Source: Mesorhizobium sp. Root554
Lineage (GTDB): Bacteria; Pseudomonadota; Alphaproteobacteria; Rhizobiales; Rhizobiaceae
DNA length: 64,000 nucleotides
Assembly: GCF_001427025.1 (NCBI RefSeq)
Contig: NZ_LMGA01000001.1
Coordinates: 389,317-453,316 of the forward strand
Direction of reading: 5' to 3'
Position 1 is the stretch's first letter. Each line of letters opens with the position of its first letter. The position numbers and the translations under genes were made by a program. Of this stretch, positions 8,914-16,014 are shown piece by piece. The notes beneath the pieces are model-generated. The model worked only from the letters and a program-made list of their open reading frames with translations. It searched no databases and was not told the DNA's origin.

Positions 8914-9580
8914 TGCGCGGTTGGGAGAGCGTAAATTCGTCGATCTGGCGCTTGACCGGGTTGAGGCTGACGGCTCGTTTTCCGGCTACGCCAGCCTGTT
9001 CGGCAAGATCGATCTCGGCAAGGATGTAGTCGAGCGCGGCGCCTTCGCCCGCTCGCTGCGGACACGCGGCGCGGCCGGCATTCGCATGCTGTTCCAGCAT
9101 GACCCGCATGAGCCGATCGGCGTGTGGACCGAAATCCGCGAGGATGCGCGCGGCCTGTTCGTGCGTGGCCGGCTGACCAGGGAGGTCGGCCGCGCCCGCG
9201 AGGTCCTGAGCCTGATGCGGACCGGTGCGCTGGACGGGCTTTCCATCGGCTTCCGCGCCGTTCGTGTGCGGCGCGAGGCGGCGACCGGCGTGCGGCGCAT
9301 TCTCGAAGCCGATCTGTGGGAGATTTCCATCGTCACCTTTCCGATGCTGCCCGACGCCCGGATCGAGACGGTCAAGGGCGGCCGCCTGCCGACGGTCAGG
9401 GAATTCGAATTCTGGCTCACGCGGGATGCGGGGCTTTCACGAGGCGACGCCCGCACCGTTATCGCCAAGGGTTTCGCCAGTCTCGTCCGCGCGCGGGATG
9501 CGGCGCCGGGACCTTCCAGCCTGGCGGAGCATATCCGCGCGGCCACACGCATGATCAACCCGAAAGGAAATTCCATATGA
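8897..9580 (+). CDS. GTA prohead protease (HK97 family; RcGTA g4)
   Basis: A 227-aa serine protease that matures the capsid. The herpesvirus/HK97 protease signature is present: FSGYASLFGKIDLGKDVVERGAF, catalytic His in LFQHDPHEPIG, and catalytic Ser in LDGLSIGF, followed by DLWEISIVTFPM. A strong GAGGAGG lies just upstream; it touches an ATG at 8891 and is six bases before the ATG at 8897, so the latter is chosen. The stop overlaps the capsid start as ATGA. Confidence 0.92.
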   Translation: MAVEVDARLGERKFVDLALDRVEADGSFSGYASLFGKIDLGKDVVERGAFARSLRTRGAAGIRMLFQHDPHEPIGVWTEIREDARGLFVRGRLTREVGRAREVLSLMRTGALDGLSIGFRAVRVRREAATGVRRILEADLWEISIVTFPMLPDARIETVKGGRLPTVREFEFWLTRDAGLSRGDARTVIAKGFASLVRARDAAPGPSSLAEHIRAATRMINPKGNSI

Positions 9581-10827
9581 ATGCAAGCTCCGGGCCTGCA
9601 CGGCTTGAAACCAAGTCGGCGGGCGACCTCGATCTCAAAGACGCCTTCGGCGACTTCATGAACACCTTCGAGGCGTTCAGGGAAAGCAACGACGAAAAAC
9701 TGGCGCAGCTCGAAGGCCGGCTGGGCGGCGATGTCGTCACCACCGAAAAGGTCGAGCGCATTTCACGCGCGCTGGATGAGCAGAAGCGCGCGCTCGACAA
9801 CCTCGCCCTGAAACGCGTCCGGCCGGTCCTCCGCCGCGAGGAACGCGTTGGTTCGCCCGAGCACAAGGCCGCCTTCGACGCCTATATGCGCAGCGGCGAC
9901 GACCGGCAGATCCGCGCACTCGACACCAAGGCGATGTCCTATGGTTCCGGCCAGGACGGCGGCTATCTTGTGCCGGCGGAAACCGAGACGGAAATCGGCA
10001 AGCGGCTTTCGGCGCTGTCGCCGATCCGCTCGATCGCCTCGGTGCGGCAGGTTTCGTCGGCGGTGCTGAAAAAGCCCTTCTCGGTGAGCGGTCCGGCGGT
10101 CGGCTGGGTGGCCGAGACGGCGTCACGCCCGCAGACCAACACGGCGACGCTGGCGGAGCTGCAGTTCCCGACCATGGAGCTTTACGCCATGCCGGCCGCG
10201 ACCGCCTCGCTGCTGGAGGACACGGTGGTCGATCTCGACCAGTGGATTTCGACCGAGGTCGAAGCCGCCTTCGCCGAGCAGGAGGGCGCGGCCTTCGTCT
10301 CGGGAGACGGCACCAACAAGCCGAAGGGTTTCTTGAACTACACCAAGGTGGCCGAGACAAGCTGGGCATGGGGCAGCGTCGGTTATACGCTCACCGGTGT
10401 TCTCGGCGATCTTCCGGCGAGCGACCCTTCCGACGTGCTGATCGATACGGTCTATGCGCTGAAGGCTGGTTACCGGCAGAACGCCAACTGGGTAATGAAC
10501 CGCAAGACCCAGGCCGCTATCCGCAAGCTGAAGGACGCGGACGGCAATTATCTGTGGCAGCCGCCCTCGGCTCCGGGCCAGCGCGCCCTGCTGATGGGCT
10601 TTCCGCTGGTCGAAGCCGAGGACATGCCGGACATCGACGACGATGCGACGCCGATCGCCTTCGGCGATTTCGGCCGCGGCTATCTCGTGGTCGACCGCAC
10701 CGGCGTGCGGGTGCTGCGCGATCCCTATTCCGCCAAGCCCTACGTGCTGTTCTACACGACCAAGCGGGTCGGCGGCGGCGTCCAGGATTTTGACGCCATC
10801 AAGCTGCTGAAATTCGGCACGGCTTGA
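9577..10827 (+). CDS. GTA major capsid protein (HK97 fold; RcGTA g5)
   Basis: A 416-aa HK97-type major capsid protein. Residues about 20-95 form a charged coiled-coil delta domain expected to be removed by the prohead protease. The mature shell domain starts near MSYGSGQDGGYLVPAETE, and the later motifs (PTMELYAMPAATASLLEDT, GDGTNKPKGFLNY, NWVMNRKTQAAIRKLKD, PYVLFYTTKRVGGGV) are classical for this family. The ATG overlaps the protease stop. A strong intrinsic terminator follows within 45 bp. The assignment is confident. Confidence 0.95.
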   Translation: MNASSGPARLETKSAGDLDLKDAFGDFMNTFEAFRESNDEKLAQLEGRLGGDVVTTEKVERISRALDEQKRALDNLALKRVRPVLRREERVGSPEHKAAFDAYMRSGDDRQIRALDTKAMSYGSGQDGGYLVPAETETEIGKRLSALSPIRSIASVRQVSSAVLKKPFSVSGPAVGWVAETASRPQTNTATLAELQFPTMELYAMPAATASLLEDTVVDLDQWISTEVEAAFAEQEGAAFVSGDGTNKPKGFLNYTKVAETSWAWGSVGYTLTGVLGDLPASDPSDVLIDTVYALKAGYRQNANWVMNRKTQAAIRKLKDADGNYLWQPPSAPGQRALLMGFPLVEAEDMPDIDDDATPIAFGDFGRGYLVVDRTGVRVLRDPYSAKPYVLFYTTKRVGGGVQDFDAIKLLKFGTA

Positions 10828-10870
10828 CCTCCAGGCGGCGCCCACTCCTCCGCCGCCATGGCCTGCCGAT

Positions 10871-10906
10871 GCGGCTCCGGCCCCTCCCGCCGGAGCCGCT
10901 CTTTTT
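10871..10906 (+). terminator. Intrinsic terminator inside the GTA operon, after the capsid gene
   Basis: A perfect 11-bp stem (10871-10881 with 10889-10899), a 7-base loop, then TCTTTTTC. It lies 44 bp past the capsid stop and before the connector gene. It would end part of the transcripts after the capsid gene and so set capsid output above tail output. Confidence 0.85.
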
Positions 10907-10942
10907 CACCGATGCCCTTTCCTCAGATATGAAAGTTTGCGG

Positions 10943-11512
10943 ATGACGCTCATTCGAACGGTCGAACCCTCGGCCGAGCCGGTCGCGCTTGCGGAGGTGA
11001 AGGCGCATCTGCGCGTCGACCATGACAGCGAGGACAGCCTGCTTGAGGGACTGATCCGCGCCGCCCGCCAGGAAGTCGAGCGCGCCACTGGCCTGGCCTT
11101 GCTCGAACAAAGCTGGCGCCTGGTGCTGGACAGATGGCCCCGTAGTGGCTGTATCGCGATCGCGTTGCATCCTGTGCGCGAGATCATCTCGGTCACCGCC
11201 TACGGGACAGAGGGCGAGGCGTCGCTGATCAACCCAGCCGATTACCAGGTGGATCTGGTTTCGCGCCCGGCGCGTATCCATTTCTCCAAGGTGCCGCCGG
11301 CGCTTCGCGCCCTCAACGGCATCGAGATCGATTTCGTCGCCGGTTTCGGCGAGGCGGCTACCGACGTGCCCGATCTTCTCAAGCGGGCGATCCTGCTTCT
11401 GGTCGCGCACTGGTATGAATTCCGCGGTGGATTTGGACCGGAAGACCAGCCGGTGTCCTATCCGGCCGGCTATGACCGGATGATTGCCGGTTTCCGCCCC
11501 GGGAGGCTCTGA
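10943..11512 (+). CDS. GTA head-tail connector protein (gp6-like; RcGTA g6)
   Basis: A 189-aa all-helical connector. The N-terminal AEVKAHLRVDHDSEDSLLEGLIRAARQEVERATG is the hallmark of phage gp6-like adaptors that dock under the portal, followed by a beta insert (HPVREIISVTAYG, PADYQVDLVSRPARI) and a helical end (LLKRAILLLVAHWYEFR). It is the first gene after the mid-operon terminator. The ATG at 10943 is used; the frame is open slightly further upstream. The stop shares one base with the next start. Confidence 0.88.
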   Translation: MTLIRTVEPSAEPVALAEVKAHLRVDHDSEDSLLEGLIRAARQEVERATGLALLEQSWRLVLDRWPRSGCIAIALHPVREIISVTAYGTEGEASLINPADYQVDLVSRPARIHFSKVPPALRALNGIEIDFVAGFGEAATDVPDLLKRAILLLVAHWYEFRGGFGPEDQPVSYPAGYDRMIAGFRPGRL

Positions 11513-11847
11513 TGCCGACCCTGTTCCTCGATCCCGGCGCGCTGAAGGCCGAGCTTTCGTTGCAGTCGTTGGCGCGCCAGCCCGACGGGCTGGGCGGATT
11601 CAGCGAGGTCTGGTCCGAGATCGCGACGGTTTTCGCCCGCATCGAACCTTTGACCGCCACGAGCCGTTTCGGCGCCGATCAGACGCTGGAGCAGGCGACG
11701 CACCGCATTGTTATGCGTTTCCGCGACGATCTGGCGAGCGGCCAGCGTTTCGTGCGACGCGGCCGGATATTCGAAATCGTGACGGTCCACGATGCCGACG
11801 AGAGCGGACGCTACATGATCTGCGGCACGAGGGAGACCGGACGATGA
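11512..11847 (+). CDS. GTA head closure / head-tail adaptor protein (RcGTA g7)
   Basis: A 111-aa small beta-barrel protein of the SPP1 gp16/head-tail adaptor family: ARQPDGLGGFSEVWSEIATVFARIEPL near the start, then HRIVMRFRDDLASGQRFVRRGRIFEIVTV and a short end. It plugs the connector after DNA packaging. It overlaps both neighbours (one base with g6, ATGA with the next small gene). Confidence 0.87.
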   Translation: MPTLFLDPGALKAELSLQSLARQPDGLGGFSEVWSEIATVFARIEPLTATSRFGADQTLEQATHRIVMRFRDDLASGQRFVRRGRIFEIVTVHDADESGRYMICGTRETGR

Positions 11848-12035
11848 AACTGGCAATGTCCCTGACACTGGACGGCCTGGTGCGTGCTCTGCGCTGGAAA
11901 GCGCACGATCTGGCGGAAGCGCTGGAGGAGGCGTATTTTGACGACCGCGACACACCCTCCATGAACCGGCAGGCCCGGTACCGGACGGCGGTGGCGCAAG
12001 CGAAGGGTGACGGCGATGACTTCAGCCGCGGCTGA
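11844..12035 (+). CDS. Small GTA-operon protein (63 aa), unknown function
   Basis: A 63-aa protein starting in an ATGA overlap with the head closure gene. The N-terminal half is an amphipathic helix (LDGLVRALRWKAHDLAEALEEAY); the tail is polar. It sits between the g7 and g8 equivalents. I do not recognise an RcGTA counterpart at this exact place. Stop-start coupling on both sides argues that it is a real gene. Confidence 0.6.
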   Translation: MKLAMSLTLDGLVRALRWKAHDLAEALEEAYFDDRDTPSMNRQARYRTAVAQAKGDGDDFSRG

Positions 12036-12426
12036 TCTGCAAAAGGCCCTGTTCTCGGCCTTGAGCGAGGATGCCGCGCTTTCCGGGCTCATCGGCGAGA
12101 ACAAGGTGTTCGACCATGCGCCCGCCGATATAGCGTTTCCCTATCTGACCTTTGGACGCACCAGTGTGTTCGACTGGAGCACGGGCACTGACAGCGGCAC
12201 CGAACAGCTTTTTACCCTGCACATCTGGTCGAAAGCCAAGGGTAAGAAGGAAACGCTGGAAATCATGAATGTCGTCCAGAACACGCTCCAGCAGGAGCCG
12301 TTGACCCTGGATAGCCACCGCCTCGTCAACCTGCGTTTCGAGTTCGCCGAAGCGCGCTATGACGAGGACCTTTCCGTCCATCACGGATTGCTGCGTTTCC
12401 GCGCCATCACCGAAGAAGCCGGCTGA
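12016..12426 (+). CDS. GTA tail terminator protein (DUF3168; RcGTA g8)
   Basis: A 136-aa DUF3168 protein, the tail terminator/completion family. Motifs: ALFSALSEDAALSGLIG, then VFDHAPADIAFPYLTFGR, then GTEQLFTLHIWSKAKGKKETLEIMN and HRLVNLRFEFAEARYDED. It caps the tail tube and joins it to the head. The ATG at 12016 is chosen because AAGGG stands eight bases before it; a GTG at 12007 is possible. It overlaps the 63-aa gene by 20 bp. Confidence 0.88.
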   Translation: MTSAAADLQKALFSALSEDAALSGLIGENKVFDHAPADIAFPYLTFGRTSVFDWSTGTDSGTEQLFTLHIWSKAKGKKETLEIMNVVQNTLQQEPLTLDSHRLVNLRFEFAEARYDEDLSVHHGLLRFRAITEEAG

Positions 12427-12460
12427 CGTCCGCGCCGACAATCACCACCAGGAGACCGAA

Positions 12461-12874
12461 ATGGCTGCACAGAAGGGCAAGGACCTTCTTCTCAAGCTCG
12501 ATTCCGACGGATTGGGCACTTTCCTGACCGTTGCCGGCCTGCGCTCGCGGCGCATCGCCTTCAACAGCGAAACGGTGGACATCACCGACGCAGACTCGGC
12601 CGGGCGCTGGCGGGAGTTGTTGGCGGGCGCAGGCGTGCAGCGCGCCTCGATCAGCGGATCCGGCATCTTCAAGGATGCCGAGTCCGACGCGGCGATCCGC
12701 TCGCGCTTCTTCGGTGGCGAGGTTTCGCCATGGCAGATGGTGGTGCCGGACTTCGGCGCCGTCTCCGGCCCTTTCCAGATCACGTCGCTGGAATATACCG
12801 GCGCCCATGATGGCGAGGTAACGTTCGAAATGGCGCTGGAATCCGCCGGCGCTATCAGCTTCTCGGCCGCCTGA
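12461..12874 (+). CDS. GTA major tail tube protein (RcGTA g9)
   Basis: A 137-aa tail tube protein of the phage major tail protein TP901-1/GTA family: QKGKDLLLKLDSDG at the start, FNSETVDITDADSAGRWRELL as signature, and a beta-rich end (PFQITSLEYTGAHDGEVTFEMALESAG). AGGAGA upstream supports the ATG. It stacks as hexamers to make the tube. Its stop shares a base with the g10 start. Confidence 0.9.
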   Translation: MAAQKGKDLLLKLDSDGLGTFLTVAGLRSRRIAFNSETVDITDADSAGRWRELLAGAGVQRASISGSGIFKDAESDAAIRSRFFGGEVSPWQMVVPDFGAVSGPFQITSLEYTGAHDGEVTFEMALESAGAISFSAA

Positions 12875-13215
12875 TGGGCGCGAACCGCCGGCGCGGCGAG
12901 GTCACCGCGACGCTTGATGGCGCGGAGCACCGGCTCTGCCTCACGCTGGGAGCCCTCGCCGAACTGGAATCCACCTATGCCGCGAGCGACCTGAACGCGC
13001 TGGTCGAGCGCTTTTCCAGCGGCCGTCTTTCGGCCGTCGATCTGATCCGCATCGTCGGCGCTGGCTTGCGCGGCGCCGGCGAACCGCTCAGCGACGAGAC
13101 CGTCGCGGCAATGCATTGCGAGGGCGGCGTGCCGGGTTTCGCCCAAGTGGTGTCCGACCTGCTTGCGGCGACATTCGGCTCCAGCGATGCGAAGGCCACC
13201 GCCTCGAACCCTTGA
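12874..13215 (+). CDS. GTA gp10-like tail assembly protein
   Basis: A 113-aa protein of the gene-transfer-agent gp10 family (GTA-specific tail protein). The start RRRGEVTATLDGAEHRLCLTLGALAELES is characteristic, followed by helices (DLNALVERFSSGRLSAVDLIRIVGAGLRGAG). In tailed phages the gene pair between tube and tape measure encodes assembly chaperones, which is the inferred role. The stop overlaps the TTG start of the next gene. Confidence 0.85.
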   Translation: MGANRRRGEVTATLDGAEHRLCLTLGALAELESTYAASDLNALVERFSSGRLSAVDLIRIVGAGLRGAGEPLSDETVAAMHCEGGVPGFAQVVSDLLAATFGSSDAKATASNP

Positions 13216-13433
13216 CCGCCGCAGCAGGCAAGCCCTTTCCGTGGGACGAGGTCATGGCCATCGGCCTCGGTCTGCTGCGGCTCTCTCCCAAGGCGTTCTG
13301 GGCCATGACGCCGTTGGAATTCGAGCGCGCCATGAGCGTGCTGGCGCAAAACCGACAGGCGCCGCCCGATCGCGGCGACCTGACGGCGCTCATGCATGCA
13401 TTCCCGGACAATCAGGAGGCAGGACTTGGCTGA
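13212..13433 (+). CDS. GTA tail assembly chaperone (g10.1 position)
   Basis: A 73-aa protein with the DUF2376-type signature PFPWDEVMAIGLGLLRLSPKAFWAMTP, found in GTA clusters between gp10 and the tape measure. The likely start is a TTG overlapping the previous stop as TTGA; internal codons near 13240 are alternatives. It probably guides polymerisation of tail tube subunits around the tape measure. Confidence 0.8.
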   Translation: MTAAAGKPFPWDEVMAIGLGLLRLSPKAFWAMTPLEFERAMSVLAQNRQAPPDRGDLTALMHAFPDNQEAGLG

Positions 13434-14001
13434 AGATGTGACCGTTTCGATAAAGGCTGACATCGCGCCGTTCCAGGCTGCGCTGGAAAACCTCGAAAGG
13501 CTGTCGCAAAGTTTCGGCGGCCAGCTTTCCGGCGCGCTGAAAGGTGCAGTCGTCAGCGGCAAGGATCTTGACGACGTGCTGCGGCGCATCGGCCTCAATC
13601 TCGCTGGCTTGGCCCTTGAGCAGGGGCTTAAGCCCTTGCAATCGCTGGCCGGAGGCCTGATTTCAAGCCTGTTCGGAAGCCTGGCCGGCATTCTGCCCTT
13701 CGCCAAGGGCGGCGTGCCGGGGCGAGTCACGCCGTTCGCCTCCGGTGGCGTGGTTTCCGCGCCGACATACTTCCCGACTGGAAACGGCCTCGGCCTGATG
13801 GGAGAGGCCGGAAGCGAAGCGATATTGCCGCTACGCCGCGGCGCGGACGGCAGCCTCGGCGTTGCCGCTGCCGGCGGCGGGGCGTCCGTCAACGTCGTCT
13901 TCAATGTCTCGGCGCAGGACGCGGCGTCTTTTCGTAAATCCGAAGCGCAGATCACCGGCATGCTGGCGCGTGCCGTGTCGCGCGGCACCAGAACGTTCTG
14001 A
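13426..14001 (+). CDS. GTA tape measure protein (RcGTA g11)
   Basis: A 191-aa tape measure protein, very short for the family, as in RcGTA (about 220 aa), consistent with a short tail. It has helical N-terminal sequence (FQAALENLERLSQSFGGQLSGAL), a Gly-rich hydrophobic centre (GGLISSLFGSLAGILPFAKGG) and the tail end motif GLMGEAGSEAILPLRRG typical of lambda-like tape measures. The start is a TTG at 13426 with AGGAGG six bases upstream. The 3' six bases lead directly to the next gene. Confidence 0.88.
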   Translation: MAEDVTVSIKADIAPFQAALENLERLSQSFGGQLSGALKGAVVSGKDLDDVLRRIGLNLAGLALEQGLKPLQSLAGGLISSLFGSLAGILPFAKGGVPGRVTPFASGGVVSAPTYFPTGNGLGLMGEAGSEAILPLRRGADGSLGVAAAGGGASVNVVFNVSAQDAASFRKSEAQITGMLARAVSRGTRTF

Positions 14002-14007
14002 GGAAAA

Positions 14008-14658
14008 ATGTCGGAATTTTCCAGTTTCCACGATCTGCGCTTTCCGGTCGCCATCTCGTTCGGCGCCACCGGAGGGCCGGAGCGCCGCAACGACATCGTC
14101 TCGCTGACCTCGGGGCGGGAGAAGCGCAACGCGCGCTTTTCCCAGTCCCGTCATCGCTATGATGCGGGGACGGGCCTGCGCTCGCTCGACGATCTGCACG
14201 AGGTCGTGGCTTTCTTCGAAGCCCGGCGTGGTTCGCTGCACGCCTTCCGCTTTCGCGACCCGTTCGACATGAAATCCTGCCGTCCGGCGGAAACGCCGTC
14301 GGCGCTCGACCAGGATCTGGGGGAGGGGGACGATGAAAACCGGCGCTTTCCGCTCACCAAGACCTATGGTGACGGTGAAGATGCTTACAGGCGTCTGATC
14401 TGGAAACCGGATATCTCGACCCTGCAGGTAGCGGTGGCCGGCGTCGCGCAGGCGTCTCCGGCGGATTTCACATTCGATCCGGCCACCGGTGAAATCGTGT
14501 TTGCCGCGGCGTCCGTTCCGGCTGAGGGCGCGACTGTAACGGCCGGCTACGAATTCGACGTGCCGGTCCGTTTCGATGTCGAGCGGATCGAGATCAGCCT
14601 GAAGGCCTTCAAGGCTGGCCAGATCCCATCGATACCGCTGGTCGAGGTGCAGTTTTGA
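14008..14658 (+). CDS. GTA distal tail protein (DUF2460; RcGTA g12)
   Basis: A 216-aa DUF2460 (TIGR02217) protein. Motifs: FHDLRFPVAISFGATGGPERRNDIV, then RNARFSQSRHRYDAGTGLRSLDDLHEVVAFFEARRGSLH (read in two parts), then FRFRDPFD, and LTKTYG. RcGTA gp12 forms the distal tail hexamer on which the baseplate builds. It ends in a TTGA overlap with the next gene. Confidence 0.92.
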   Translation: MSEFSSFHDLRFPVAISFGATGGPERRNDIVSLTSGREKRNARFSQSRHRYDAGTGLRSLDDLHEVVAFFEARRGSLHAFRFRDPFDMKSCRPAETPSALDQDLGEGDDENRRFPLTKTYGDGEDAYRRLIWKPDISTLQVAVAGVAQASPADFTFDPATGEIVFAAASVPAEGATVTAGYEFDVPVRFDVERIEISLKAFKAGQIPSIPLVEVQF

Positions 14659-15545
14659 CGATCTACCCTGAAGCGCTCGCCGCCCATTTCGGCCGCGACG
14701 TGACCACCGTATGCCATTGCTGGCGGCTGACCAGAAAGGATGGCTCGATCGCCGGCTTCACCGATCACGACCGGGCGCTCGCTTTCGACGCCACCGTGTT
14801 CGAGCCGGAAACCGGCTTCAGCGCCAGCGAGGCGCGCGATGCCCTGGGCCTGGGCGTCGACACCGTCGATGTCGAAGGGGCCTTGTCCTCCGACCGTATC
14901 AGCGATGAAGACATAGCCGCCGGCCTCTATGACGGCGCGCGCATCGAAACCTTCATCGTGAACTGGCGCACTCCGGACGATTTTGCCTGCACCCGCGTGG
15001 CGACCATAGGCAAGATCACCCGCAGCGATGGCCGCTTCGTGGCGGAGCTCGAAAGCCTGGTCCATGCGCTCGACCGTCCGAACGGCCGCACGGTGCTGCG
15101 CACTTGCGATGCGGAGGTGGGCGATGCGCGGTGCGGCTTTGTGCTGGATCAGCCAGGATTCGTGGCTGTTGGCACCGTTGCATCGGTGAGCCAGGCAGGT
15201 GGCGTCTATGCCCATGGCCTCGATCTGTTCGATCCCGGCTGGTTTGCCAAAGGGCTGCTGACATGGACGGGCGGCGCGAGGACTGGTCGTTCCGAGCGCC
15301 TCGCCGACCATCGCGTGGAAGACGGGCAGGCGCTGCTGGTGCTGGAACCGTCCGTTGGACCGGCGATTGCCGCCGGCGACGCCTTTTCGCTGACCGCCGG
15401 CTGCGACAAGGCATTCGCCACCTGCAAGGCCAAGTTCGCCAACGCGCTGAATTTTCGCGGCTTTCCGCACTTGCCCGGCAACGATGCCGCCTATTCCTAC
15501 GTCATTGAAGGCGGCAAGTTCGATGGCGGGCCGATTGTCCCCTGA
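14655..15545 (+). CDS. GTA baseplate hub protein (DUF2163; RcGTA g13)
   Basis: A 296-aa DUF2163 (TIGR02218, phage BR0599-like) protein starting from TTG in a TTGA overlap. Signature segments are CHCWRLTRKDGSIAGFTDHDRAL near the start, then TCDAEVGDARCGF and CDKAFATCKAKFANALNFRGFPHLPGND near the end. In the RcGTA particle gp13 belongs to the hub and its paired cysteines are thought to bind an Fe-S cluster; the Cys residues (C-x-x-x...C and CDK...TCK) are conserved here. Confidence 0.92.
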   Translation: MTIYPEALAAHFGRDVTTVCHCWRLTRKDGSIAGFTDHDRALAFDATVFEPETGFSASEARDALGLGVDTVDVEGALSSDRISDEDIAAGLYDGARIETFIVNWRTPDDFACTRVATIGKITRSDGRFVAELESLVHALDRPNGRTVLRTCDAEVGDARCGFVLDQPGFVAVGTVASVSQAGGVYAHGLDLFDPGWFAKGLLTWTGGARTGRSERLADHRVEDGQALLVLEPSVGPAIAAGDAFSLTAGCDKAFATCKAKFANALNFRGFPHLPGNDAAYSYVIEGGKFDGGPIVP

Positions 15546-15999
15546 CGCCGGCCGCGCCACCACGCCCATCGCTTTTGCCGTCGAGGCGGAAGCGCTGAGC
15601 TGGGTCGGCACGCCCTATCGCCACCAGGGCGACCGCAAGGGGCTGGGATGCGATTGCATAGGCCTCGTGCGCGGTGTCTGGCAGGCGATTTACGGTTTCG
15701 CCGTCGAGCATCCCGGACCGTATCAGCCCGACTGGGCGGAAGGCGGGTGCGAGGAAGCGTTGATGCACGGCATGGGACGGCATTGCCGCGAAAAAGCTTT
15801 TGCGGACCCGCAACCGGGCGATCTCGTGCTGTTCCGCTGGCGGCCGCATCTGCCGGCAAGACATGCGGGCATCCTGGTCGGCGACGGCGGCTTCGTCCAC
15901 GCTTATGAGGGCGCTGGCGCGGTGGTGCGTTCGGCCCTCGTGCCGCAATGGCGCCGCCGCATCGCCGCCGTTTTCACTTTCCCAGACATCCAATTCTGA
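15523..15999 (+). CDS. GTA cell-wall peptidase, NlpC/P60 family (RcGTA g14)
   Basis: A 158-aa NlpC/P60 cysteine peptidase. The active site is visible as Cys in LGCDCIGLVRG and His in ARHAGILVG, with FVHAYEG behind it. In RcGTA gp14 cuts peptidoglycan during DNA entry into the recipient cell. The start ATG at 15523 overlaps the g13 end by 23 bp; the frame is open a little upstream. It is 15 bp ahead of the tip protein gene. Confidence 0.9.
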   Translation: MAGRLSPDAGRATTPIAFAVEAEALSWVGTPYRHQGDRKGLGCDCIGLVRGVWQAIYGFAVEHPGPYQPDWAEGGCEEALMHGMGRHCREKAFADPQPGDLVLFRWRPHLPARHAGILVGDGGFVHAYEGAGAVVRSALVPQWRRRIAAVFTFPDIQF

Positions 16000-16014
16000 A
16001 CGCCGGAGCGCTTT

